Source: Rusavskia elegans
Lineage: Eukaryota > Ascomycota > Lecanoromycetes > Teloschistales > Teloschistaceae
Assembly: GCA_011316305.1 (NCBI GenBank)
Contig: SAUG01000075.1
Coordinates: 273,884-337,883, forward strand
DNA: 64,000 nucleotides
Direction of reading: 5' to 3'
In this document: one piece after another, positions 24,638 to 35,117 of the stretch
Position numbering within the stretch: the stretch's first letter is position 1
How the letters are laid out: every line of letters begins with the position of its first letter
Program-made: the position numbers and the translations under genes
Notes under the pieces: model-generated
Told to the model about the DNA's origin: nothing
Database searches by the model: none
The model's input: only the letters and a program-made list of their open reading frames with translations

Positions 24638-24843
24638 CTTGAATGCTAAAGACAGTTGAAGCTGATGGACAACGAGGGTTTGAGTACCGTAGCTAGCTGT
24701 AGACTGAGACGCGGTATGTACGTCAAGGGCAAGAAGCGGCGAGCGGTCGGCAAAAACTGCCAAACACTCACAGATCCTTGGCATAAAATATTCAACGTCG
24801 AAATTCTAATTATGTGGTAGAGCGCGATGCATTTTGAACAGCA
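24638..24843. promoter_or_regulatory. Divergent promoter region PRE1/RRP9
   Basis: Only 206 bp separate the PRE1 start from the RRP9 ATG on the other strand, so both promoters and 5' UTRs must fit here. No proteasome-control element of the yeast Rpn4 type was seen by eye. Confidence 0.6.
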
Positions 24844-26692
24844 ATGTCTTCCTTTTTCACCACGCCAGCTTCACAGAAGAAGCGCAAAAGGGATGATAGC
24901 TCGATTGCGCAGTTGTCTTCGAAGAAGAAGAAAGTCACCCAAGAGGGAGTAAATTCGAAACCAATAAATCGGAAGACTGCCAAAGACGAGTCGATATCAG
25001 GCAGTGGATCCGAAGACGACGAGACCCCACGGAAAGCCATTGATGATGAGGCACTGAGTAGCGAGTCTGAGTCCGAAGACGAGACAGGCGCAGAACGACG
25101 TCTACGGCTTGCGGAGCAATATCTCGAGAACATCAAGGGAGAAACTGAGACCGTCGGCTTCGATGCAGAGGAGATCGACCGAGACCTCATTGCCGAGAGG
25201 CTCAAAGAAGACGCTGTATGGCTTGCTGCTGATTCCTAAGGTGGTTTCACACTAACAATTCGTACAGGCAGCGACAAAAGGTCGACTTTACCGCCATATA
25301 GCCTCTGGCCTTGACTTCTCCTCAGCCCTCAGAACCTTGTTCCGTGCCGAAACTCTAACCACTACCTCAGTAGCCGTCTGCCCTCCATATGCCTATACTG
25401 TGTCCAAAGACATAACCTTGATCAAATGGGAACTCCCTACTCCTACCAAACCTCCTTCACAAAAGAAAAAGAAGAAGGCCACGACAAAGCCTCCTCCCCC
25501 AGCGCGCCGCCGTCCGATCAAGCTTCTTTACACCCGTGGTAACAAGAATGAAACTCGGAACCTCAAATATCAGCACCACACTGCACCCATCCTCACCGTC
25601 GCCGCCTCATCCGATGGAAAATACGTCGCCACCGGCGGCGCCGACAAACGCCTCATCATCTGGTCCGCCGCCGATCTCAAACCATTGCGTATATTTCCGC
25701 AACACAGGGATGCAGTGACAAGCCTTGCATTCAGGCGAGGAACGAACCAGCTTTATTCCAGCTCAAAAGATCGCACCATCAAGACATGGAGTCTTGACGA
25801 ATTGGGTTACATGGAAACACTATTCGGTCATCAGGATGAAGTCGTCGATATCGCCGCACTGTCGCTTGAGCGATGCGTAAGCGTTGGCGCTCGAGATCGC
25901 ACAGCTCGATTGTGGAAGGTTGTCGAGGAGTCGCAACTCGTCTTTCGAGGTGGAGGGACCAGCGAAAAGCGGAAAATGAACACGAGAGAAACGCTGGTGA
26001 ATGGTGAGACCACCACAATAAAAACCTCATACGCTGAAGGCAGTATCGACCGCGTTGCCATGATCGACGAGGAAACATTCGTTACCGGTAGTGACAACGG
26101 CAGCATATCATTGTGGTCGCTGCATAAGAAAAAACCGGTCTTCACGGTGCCAGTGGCGCATGGGTTGGACCCGGCGTTGAAGCCAGAAGAGGCTTCTGCG
26201 GAAGAGGTTCCCAGTCCAAAAGTCCCAGGGGAGCCGCAGCCGAGGTGGATTACGGCGCTGGCAACGGTGCCATACAGTGATTTAATTCTCAGCGGGAGCT
26301 GGGATGGACGGGTGAGGGCTTGGAAGATTAGTGAGGACAAGAAGCGGATTGAGGTGGTCGGAGCGCTAGGACAGGCCCACGTTGTAGATGAGAGGGATGA
26401 CGATGTCAACGTCCTAGAGACAAGAGATGGAGAGTCACAAGAAGATCAGGAAATATCGGTGAGGGGTATCATCAACGATATCGAAATCTTCGAAAGGGGT
26501 GACAGAGGCAAGGACAGTTTATGTGTGGTTATCGCAACAGGGAAAGAACATCGACTGGGGAGATGGAAAACTCTGCAAGGCAAGAACGGGGCTTGCATCT
26601 TTGAAGTGCCTCACAGGCAGGCAGGTCAGCCAGCGACGATGGGGGTAAAAACGGCGGACATAGAAAGTAGCGAAATCCAATCCAAAACATAG
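24844..26692 (+). CDS. RRP9: U3 snoRNP-associated WD40 protein Rrp9 (U3-55K)
   Basis: This nucleolar protein binds the U3 snoRNA box B/C region for 18S rRNA processing. Exon 1 is 24844-25215 and exon 2 is 25268-26692, with a 52-bp phase-0 intron; the product is 598 residues. The basic/acidic N-terminus carries KKRKRDD and KKKK nuclear signals and the family segment RRLRLAEQYLENIKGE. WD repeats include YVATGGADKRLIIWSA, LYSSSKDRTIKTWSL, CVSVGARDRTARLWKV, FVTGSDNGSISLWSL and LILSGSWDGRVRAWKI. A Lys/Pro-rich insertion (PPSQKKKKKATTKPPPPARR) sits between the first blades. The C-terminal extension is longer than in yeast Rrp9. The assignment is strong. Confidence 0.94.
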
Positions 26693-26899
26693 CAAACATC
26701 GGGTTCGCTTTCTATTCGGCTATGATTGAGCCACCAAGTAAAATCACGAAGTTGCTGCAGCCGAGTCCTTGCCTGGCAACCCATTTGACTCCCCGATGTG
26801 AATTATGCATAAAGCTCTTCCGTCAGAGGAAGTCACCTTGGAGCGCCAAACCCTTCATCGCCTACCAGGGTCTTCCAGAATGGTTTCCTCGCAAATGCG

Positions 26900-28860
26900 T
26901 CATCCACCGATATAAGCTAGTTGCTGATGAGCAATTGGACGGTTCCATTCTTCGCGTGATGGTCTTTCCTGTCGCTGCCTTGCTCGCAATTGCCGCTTGA
27001 GTCGCTTTCGCTCTTGTCGGTGCTGTACGTTCGACGGTGATCCTGATTGACGCCCTCGTCGCTCAGATCGCTCCCGCATGTGTGCGAGACTAGCTCTTAT
27101 CGTTTCACGCGAATCTGAGGGGCCTGCAGAAGTGTTGCGACTCGAGATGGAGGGCGGACCGTGAGGGCCAAGACGTTCAACTGAAGCATCTTCAGTAGGA
27201 GGTACAGATGCAAGGAGTCGGTGGCGTGCATTTAGCCGATCGCGTGCGTTGAGACGTGGTGATGGAGATCGTGAAGGGGAAGTTAATCTTAGAGGACTAG
27301 AATTTATAACGATCGACGAAAGTGGGCTATTGGAAGCCATCGAAAGAGGAGCACCATTTCTTGCAGTTCTATCGCTCGCCCGGCTGCTAGGCGACGGCGG
27401 GATGTCCACCCCCCGAGTACCGCTAGTTTCCTCATCAGACGAGATTGACAATGCCGTCGGTCGCTTTCTCCGTCGTCCAACAGGCCGGATCGGTGGCGCA
27501 TCGGAGTCACTATCAATTGAGATCGGCACATCTTGGGAACGACCACTGACAGGACTCGACTGTAACGGTGAAAATCCGCCTGGCATGGAAAAGTCCTCGT
27601 GACGTTGGCCCGTTCGCTGTGTTGAATGACTGGTATCGGAATCGCTGTCGTTCGGCTCCGGAGAGGATATAGCCACGCGACGTCCTCGGATTCGTCGTCG
27701 TGCGGTAGTATTAGGGTTCATGTTCGAGCCAAGGTCGAATGGTGGAGATGATGGCTCGTCATGGTCCGCTGAATGTTCAGAGCCACTATCATAGGTGCTC
27801 GGCGGCATGTCGGAGGTATGGTCAGAGTTGGCGCCAGCGTCATCTATACCCATGGTTTCATCTGCCACAAAGTCCCTCAGTGATCCAGTGCTTCCTGTGC
27901 TTTGCGAGTCAACAGTGAGGTCCGTGAGGTCCCCGTCAGTGATTTCATGGCTCGATTCGCTTAGCCCACGAAAGCGACGACGTCGATTATTGAACGGTAG
28001 ACCCGTGCGGTGATGGATTTGGTTGTGGCGGCGGTGCACATTTCCTGCCCTGTCAATCCTAAATTCCGCATCCTCTGCGAGTAGTGCCTCCGCCGCTAGC
28101 GAGATGTCAGAATGGTCCGAGTCCATGGACAGATCGTCGATGGTCATGGTGGTCTCGTCGGAATTTGAGAAGTTATCGAGGAAGCTATAGCCGCAAGAAT
28201 TGCACGTGCCGTCTTCAAGCTCCCAGGTGCACTGGTGGATCTCGAGTCAGCATGTCTTCTGAGAATGGCATAGCAGAGTTCATCATGTGTAAATTCCAGA
28301 AAGAATGGGGTAAAGGAACCCCGGAGATGGCCTTACTCTCGGGCATCTGTCGACGCCATCTAAAGAGTCCCGAATCGGGGCACGGTATCTGGCCAATCCA
28401 TTGAAGCGACCATTGAAGAGACCCCCTCCGCTGGCTTGGCCGGCTTTGTCCTTCTCAACGAGTTCTGCTTCCTCTCTCTGTGGCTTCCTATGATCTTCTG
28501 TTGTTTCTCCAGCAGGCAGCAAAGCGGCTGTATTGACAAACGTTTGGGTGATCTCCCGCACCTGAATATGATTTAGCATAAATTATGGGAGAATGATAAG
28601 TACAAAAGACTCACCAGGAAAGCCGGAGCTGGCTGGCTCTGCACATGAGCACGGCAATCGGGGCAAGTCTTCTTGATCTGATCACGATCGAACCATTGGC
28701 GAAGACAGCTATAGCAGAAGGTGTGGCCGCACTGGGTTGTGTAAGGTTCGTACATGGGTCGAATGCAGATTCGACATGCTACGAGATTACGTAGTTCGTC
28801 CAGGTTCTTCTGAAGGATGGTCATGAAGCCTTGATGACTCGCATCTGAGTTGACAGCCAT
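26900..28860 (-). CDS. RING-finger E3 ubiquitin ligase (C3HC4)
   Basis: Three exons (28860-28615, 28561-28337, 28231-26900; introns 53 and 105 bp) encode 600 residues. A C3HC4 RING near residues 29-70 reads CRICIRPMYEPY, then QCGHTFCYSCLRQWF and CPDCRAHV. A conserved-looking block follows (LLPAGETTEDHRKPQREEAE) and then a second Cys cluster split by intron 2: RCPR, CTWELEDGTCNSCGYSF. From about residue 190 on, the protein is disordered, Ser/Asp/Arg-rich and full of SP/TP sites. The layout recalls fungal RING proteins related to Psh1-type ligases, but substrate and exact family are not established here. The start ATG at 28860 is preferred; an in-frame frame extends to 29025 without features. 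It converges with RRP9 (207 bp between stop codons). Confidence 0.85.
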
Positions 28861-29623
28861 AGTGTTCAGATAAGATTCAGGTCCCCTGGGTTGTAGTGGG
28901 CGGAGTGGTGCTCCTCCAACGTGGTAGACGTAAATCAACTTAGGGGATGATCGGAGGACATGGCAAGGTGGCCTAGTTAGTAAGGTGGATGCAGAGAGAC
29001 TGTTTGGAGTACGCAGTGTCAACATGGACGGTCAACTCGCTCGTCCGCGTCCCGCGGTACGAGCGCGGCATGGCGCTAAAACATTCGATGGCTGCTTGGG
29101 ATCTGATTGGTCAGAAGTGCACAATCGCGCCGCTAACCACATCGAGCAAAGAACTGAGTTCCATGCTCTGACTAATGAGCGACTGGATCATCCGGCTGAT
29201 GACTCGAAAGCATGGTAGTAAGTCCTGCTGGACGTACCCTAGCAGCTAGTCTGTTGCTCGACACGATGGCTCAACAATAGGATCTTACAGGGAGAATCAC
29301 GATCTTATACCTGGTGAGAGTTATCTACCCAGGACATGGTCAAGAAAATGGATAGACTTTCTCATGACTTGGCTTCCTCTTGCTTTAATCTTCCAGACGT
29401 TTCGTCAGCAGACAAACTCATATAGAATCCTCATCAGAATCATGCACATCATTCTAGTATCTGATCGTTGTCTCTTTGCAGTCATTCACCCTTTCTTCAC
29501 TCTGCTTGCTTTCTTTTATTGACCCGTGGCTTGTATTTCCACCCATTCATATACGACACTTCCTCGTAGTATTCTCTTTTCTCCCAGTACAACACAAGAA
29601 CCACCTCCCAAAATCCATTCTCG
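28861..29623. other. Intergenic region upstream of RING gene
   Basis: About 760 bp contain only short frames. It should hold the promoter of the RING gene. Pyrimidine-rich sequence at 29350-29620 precedes the small plus-strand frame and could be its 5' leader. No repeats are seen. Confidence 0.4.
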
Positions 29624-30010
29624 ATGTCTCCCCAACCTACTAATGAACACACCATACGCCACTTTTCGCACCATCAACTCTTCTACTTGGCCTTCCTTCG
29701 CATCTACGTGTCCACTTCTTACAAGACGGTGGCCTCTCACTTCAATCGATGCTTTGATCTTCGCCCTCCACTCACGGCAAGAGACTGCGGTACCATCTAT
29801 CTAGACCTTCACGACTCCGAACACAGTGGTTGGGTGAGAGCGAGAGACATGAATAGGCAGGAAGCCGAACTCCTCCGAACGATGATGCAGAATCTAGGGC
29901 TGGCAAAAAAACGGTGGGACGTGGATCCGATACAGCCGGTTGGGCTTACCACGTGCTATCGAATTGCCCGCCGTAATGATGGGAAGGCTGGCGTGGATTC
30001 CTCAAATTGA
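29624..30010 (+). CDS. Small hypothetical protein, 128 residues
   Basis: This is a single open frame with an ATG start, not recognised. A helical segment (HHQLFYLAFLRIYVSTSYK followed by TVASHFNRCF) looks like a helix-turn-helix-like or structured domain rather than random translation. The upstream region is pyrimidine-rich, as in fungal promoters. No signal peptide, metal site or membrane segment is visible. It could be a short accessory gene or the first exon of a longer one extending towards 30240. Confidence 0.4.
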   Translation: MSPQPTNEHTIRHFSHHQLFYLAFLRIYVSTSYKTVASHFNRCFDLRPPLTARDCGTIYLDLHDSEHSGWVRARDMNRQEAELLRTMMQNLGLAKKRWDVDPIQPVGLTTCYRIARRNDGKAGVDSSN

Positions 30011-30620
30011 GCTGTTGTGCGAATGCTCTCACGGCCGCAAATTCGACCGCAGAGGAAACTCGGAGGACCGAATCCTGGAATTTCAAAGCCATTTCAAAGG
30101 TTTTTCGGAGCCTATGTGTAATGCAAGATTACGGGAGGACGAAATGATAAGAATAATATCACTGCAAGGATCTGTACAAGCGCGGATGAGCTCATCCATA
30201 CAAGTAATGGCCTATGCCAAATCGTTAACTGGCGACTAATCTGTGTGGTTTTCTTTTCTCTTCGAAGCAAGTCACAGATGTACTGCGATCACCCGCTGTA
30301 AACCGTGCTCAATAATGATCTCGCCGATGGAACAGGCTTGACAGTCAGTCTTTTGACGAATTTGGGAAAGAATATTATTACGATTATTCCCGTTGATTTT
30401 GAATGTCACGTTGCAAGAAATGTAGCTGATGATCATTTTCAACATGGAAAGTCAGAGAGGATTAAGAAAATCTTGCATGCTTCAATCACCAATCAAGTTA
30501 ACTTCTTTCGCCGTCAATCATCGCCCCAAGGCCAGCAAACTACCGAGAATCCAAGCAAAATGTCGCCTCATAAACACCCTCGAAAGATAATTCGAGTCGA
30601 CCCGTATTACTTCCGTCCGC
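30011..30620. other. Intergenic region, no gene supported
   Basis: About 600 bp contain only short overlapping frames that start without good context. It ends at the stop codon of the minus-strand oxygenase-like gene. Confidence 0.4.
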
Positions 30621-31926
30621 TTACACTTTCGCCACTGTATGTCCTGACTGCAGCAGGTGGCTTTCATCAATGCTTCCCATGGTGACCAACTCTTCGTTCA
30701 CCATTTCTTTGTTCATGTGGGCCAAGAATTCCGTCTGAGCATGGATGAACTCCTTGAGCGCTTTGACATTGACTTTCTTCCCACCACGTTTGTTCTCTCT
30801 GAGAGCGCGCAGCTGCGTTCTCACTCGCTCCTCAAGGATCTCAAGCCGGTACTCGCTGTACTGGGAATACAGTTCCGACAAGTTGGAGATTGGCCGAACG
30901 GTAGTAAGCACCGTGTCATCCGGCAGGTTGGGGCTACGAGGGCGGAACGAGGTAACCATAGTGATCCGCTCCGTAGTCCCGAGCGCACGTAGGGCCTGAT
31001 GCTCGATATAACGACCTTGCAGGATAACGGCACATCCCATCTGCGGGCCGCGGACCTTGACAATCTCCCCACTGCCAGTTCTGAGAGCGGTCTCCCCCCC
31101 GATCATAGACTCGCAATCGCTCAGCATAGTGACGCAGACAAAGGGGTACGCATCGGTGTGCCAGTCAACGATGGGTTTTTCTTCGGGTTCTAGTAAAATA
31201 CCGAGTCAGTATTGTCTCTTTTTGGATAATTGCTGGGAATTGAAACATGTCTTACGACTTGCGAGACAGGGGGTTGAGGGGAAAGAGCTCGGAAATGTAC
31301 TTACCATATGGGCATCCAGCGATTCCCTCGTCTTCATCAAAGGCCTGCTTCTCGGCGAAAGCCGCAACTTGCTGCTTCTTTTCTTCTTCAGATCGAACAC
31401 TAATGTTGATATGAGCGATCTCAAAGTCCATTTCGGTAACGAGGTCCAGCCCAGCGAGCTTGGAGATGATGGACAGTGTTGCAGGACTTTTCCAGGTGTC
31501 GTATACGAACGGGGCATATCTAGTAGCATGGTTAGCCAAGAACAAAATCATCCAGGCCAATTAGGGTGGGGCAGGGTGTAAAGTAACTTACTTGGCAGCG
31601 AAGCCTCGGAGCTGGCATTGGGCTAGGTTACTCGAATACTGGCAGTTATCCCAAACATCTTGGCTAAGAACCTCAGCTCGCATGCGGTGAATGGCCTCGG
31701 TGGTGAAGAGCCGAAAAGGCTCGGAGACGGCGACAGGGGATATGCCGGTGTTTTCGGCAAGGCTGAGATCCTTCATGGTGTGGACCTTTGCTGGTGGTTC
31801 ATACTGGAGATGCTGATCCGGATCAAAGTCTCCAGCAGCTACCTGATTGGGTGGGATAGAGTCGATGATGGGTTTCCAGTGAGGAGCCATGGCCGCAACG
31901 GGTATGGAAATGTCTGAGATATCCAT
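30621..31926 (-). CDS. 2-oxoglutarate/Fe(II)-dependent oxygenase-like protein
   Basis: Three exons (31926-31592, 31519-31305, 31189-30621; introns 72 and 115 bp) encode 372 residues. The third exon carries an oxygenase-like metal site: DWHTDAYPFVCVTML gives the His-x-Asp pair (about residues 194-196), followed by GGETAL, a distal His in YIEHQALRALG, and TERITMVTSFRPRSP, where the Arg would bind the 2-oxoglutarate carboxylate. These positions match the double-stranded beta-helix family generally; the substrate is unknown. The C-terminal roughly 100 residues are helical and charged. No signal peptide is present, so a cytosolic enzyme is likely. The reading phase is consistent at both introns. 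No biosynthetic cluster surrounds it. Confidence 0.82.
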
Positions 31927-34402
31927 TTTGAAGATGGTGGTGATTCCGCTCTTATAGGTGGGCGACTCGAAATAGAAAATAGTGATGAGGTCTCTCCTCC
32001 TTTGTTGACGATGGAGAGGATGGGCGTCGTCACTTCTTAGCTGATGGAGACAATGTGTTGTGATGGTGCTCGCTACTCTTTGTCAAAACTGTCCCAGTCT
32101 AGTTCTCCAGTTTCTCCCCAGCAATTTGATGTGGAAGGGCAGGACAAAGTCTCGGCAAGCTCGAACGATTGACGATGAGCAATGTTCATGCGTAAACAAG
32201 TGAATTGTGTTTTTGCACTATGCTTGATAGGACAGAGATGTTATACACAGAAAATACAATGAAACAACAATGGAGCATTCATCAGTCCAAATCTAGGAAA
32301 ACATAGGCGAACGGTACTTATCAGAGATGCAGATAGTGGTGCGAGATAAGGTGTCCACTTACCACTGACTGATACAGCCGTTTGATCTAGTTCGCCACCA
32401 ATGAGTAGGATGTCTTCGAGAAACCTTTATGACTTCTTGATCGAAGATGCTTTATATTTCTGCGCCTTGCTCCCCAACGTTCCCCGTCGGATATTTCTCC
32501 GGCGGCGGTAATGAAGCCACAATGAAATCATAAGCACTATTTGATTCGCGGGAAAAGCTACGATGTGGTAATGGAAATTTCTTGCTTGTGGAGATCAATG
32601 TGGAGGACGATGTGGAGGACAACTTCCGATGTCACCACAATGCGTTTCAACCTGGTGGAAAGATCCAGCATACGTGGACGGTGCTTCGCACGAAGATTTG
32701 CAGGTTGGTTTCACACAATGCAAACCGTGGGAATGTCCGGCAGTGGACCTTGAATCCCGCCACTACCAACATTAGAACCACCGTGACGGATCAAGGAGGA
32801 GCGTATTCGGTCCTTGACTCGACCAGTAGGCGATTGCTAAGTGTTCGCAGATGAATTGAGTGTGGAGGGTCTCCTTGCGTATGGAAATGTTTACTCCCTT
32901 TGGTATAAAGTCCTAACCAAAGCCACAGCCGCATGAGCTCCTGGGGCATGTCTTTGGGGTTGCTCTGAAACGACACGTTGGATACATCTGCCAGACGCTG
33001 CACGTCAATGGAACTTTCCCGGACAAAAGCCAGGGAGGTGAGTAAGTTGGGGGTAATGAAGAGAGGTTGGTTTCAGCAGGTGTGGAGGGCTATCATGAGC
33101 TAGCAAAGATTGCTATTGAACATCGGGAATTTGTTGCCCGATTCGGATGCCAGTCAGTTCCTATCAGCATAGTATTGGGTCGAGCTCAGGGCAAGTGGTA
33201 GAGATCAAGCCTCTATCATCTGACGCCGTGGAGCCGTGATCTTCCCCGCATATATTGTGTGGTTCCGTGAGGCAGTATGTCGGGACGGATCCCCATGCTC
33301 CAGGAGAAGTCTCGTAGGTCTCTCGCATGCCCATGTGGACCGTGACATGTTCGAGTTACCAAAATTAGAAATGCTGAAGAATCCGTTCCTTCTGGATTAT
33401 TATTATTGGCAGCCATTGAGTGAAAAGGATGAATCAATGATCGGACCGACTTCTCGGGGCCCAAAGGGGCCGTGGATGACGTCAGGATACGCTATCACCG
33501 TTTGGGGCACGGACAGTCGCAGGCAAATCTAATTCCAAAGCTACTCTCAACATCATCTCTTCAAATGGGCGAGGAAGAAGTAAAGGAGACAACATGGCAG
33601 AAGGCAGAGGCGGCCTTTACTGGGTACGATTGTTTTCACTGTTTACAACACCTTTACATGGCCAGTCAGCGTTACCAGCCCGGATATGCTGACTGGTATC
33701 AGCAAGCGGTACAGCGAGTACTATGACCCATGCCAAGAGGCCGCAGACAGAAGTATGAGATGTCTCCATCGAAATCCGGGGAACAAGGATCTATGCTCAG
33801 ACTACTTCCAGTAAATGACCAATGACCTGCAACAGCTACCTAGCAGCAGAGGCCGGGCTAATGAGACGGCAGAGCATATAGGGACTGTAAGAAAGCTTGG
33901 GTATGGCACCTTGGATTGTCGAAAGAGTAAGGTGGCTGATATCAAATCCAGATGACTGAACAGAAGGAGGCGAAACGAAAGGCGAAAATGGCACAGGCTG
34001 GGAATCAATCTTGAAGCAAGAAAAAAGGCTCGAGACACTCGAAGCCTTGGAAAACATGATCTCGGTAGAGAGAGATCCTCGATGTGTCCCCCATGCGTGT
34101 ATGTCAGTCGCGAGATCTGCCTCTCGTGGGCCGCGGAAGCGTACAGCTTAACCTGGGATTGACTTAAAGCGAAGTTGTGATCACTCCCTGCCCTTTAATA
34201 TGCATTGAACGTTCCATGAGCAGAAGTGTGCAAGATCTCCAGAGACCGCAGTCATACCGATAAATCTTCGCCCGGATATAGAAGACTCGAGAAGACTCGT
34301 CCTCGAAAATGCGTGACGACTACCATAACGCCACTGGAAGAGGACTGCCGGCATTATGCATGTGGTACGCCCGGATCGGATCGTCCCATCGTAGGGCGGT
34401 TA
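31927..34402. other. Gene-poor region, about 2.5 kb
   Basis: No gene can be supported. A minus-strand stretch near 33000-32860 reads like protein (SNVSFQSNPKDMPQELMR) but lacks a traceable start or continuation, so it may be a decayed gene. Short frames at 32541-32854 and 33236-33532 overlap each other on both strands without family features. The region ends at the MITE. Confidence 0.4.
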
Positions 34403-34911
34403 CCCCAGATTAAATAAACCTGGTCAGTGAAAAAAAGACTGTCAAACCCTACCAACCGTCGACTAAAAGTTTTAAAGTTTTTTTATTCCTTAAATAACTT
34501 AACAACCAGAAGCTAAATTCGTTTTAAAATTTCGAGTCTTATTAATAAAGATATATAGTTAGTATCTAACTTTTTTCTATCTATCTTTTATCGTTTTTAT
34601 TACTTTAGAGGACTAATTTCTAGATTTTCGAAGAATTCTATCGGTCGTAAAAAGGACCTCGGCAGTCCGGCAGATATTTCCTAGACTAAAAGAAGAGATT
34701 CCTATATAAGATAATAAAAAAGAATCCTATTAATATAAAATTCTTCTAGTCGCTAGTATATATATAGCAGACTTCTTAAGAAAAGTTTTAGTAATTTCTA
34801 GCTTTTGGTTGTTAAGTTATTTAAGAAATAAAAAAACTTTAAAACTTTTGGTCGACGGTTGGTGGGGTTTGACAGTCTTTTTTTCACTGACCAGGTTTAT
34901 TTAATCTGGGG
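34403..34911. mobile_element. 509-bp MITE with 113-bp TIRs and TA target duplication
   Basis: The left TIR (34403-34515) and right TIR (34799-34911) are inverted copies starting CCCCAGATTAAATAAACCTG and are flanked by TA on both sides (34401-34402, 34912-34913). Only four C/T-type differences were seen between the arms. The 283-bp centre is AT-rich and lacks most CpA/TpG, a RIP-like pattern, while the arms keep many CpA sites. There is no coding capacity, so it is a non-autonomous element, probably Tc1/mariner class. It is not related in sequence to the larger element at 19801-23490. Confidence 0.92.
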
Positions 34912-35089
34912 TAATTCCGTAGATCCGCCTTGAACCTCCCCAGATTACCTTAACGATTGAACTCATCCGCTACAATGATAGATTGTTGCCTTTTGACTTC
35001 GACCTTGACGGCAACCCCCCCCCTCCCCTGTAATTAACGCCTATGGCATATTAGCAAAGAGCGAATGAGCTATTGTATTGCACCCATAG

Positions 35090-35116
35090 ATGATCTGGCA
35101 ACACAGTGCGCATTAA
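35090..35116 (+). promoter_or_regulatory. Possible uORF before NAA25
   Basis: An ATG at 35090 opens eight codons ending TAA at 35114-35116, one base before the NAA25 start codon at 35118. If transcribed, it would force termination and reinitiation immediately at the main start. Confidence 0.35.
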
Positions 35117-35117
35117 C

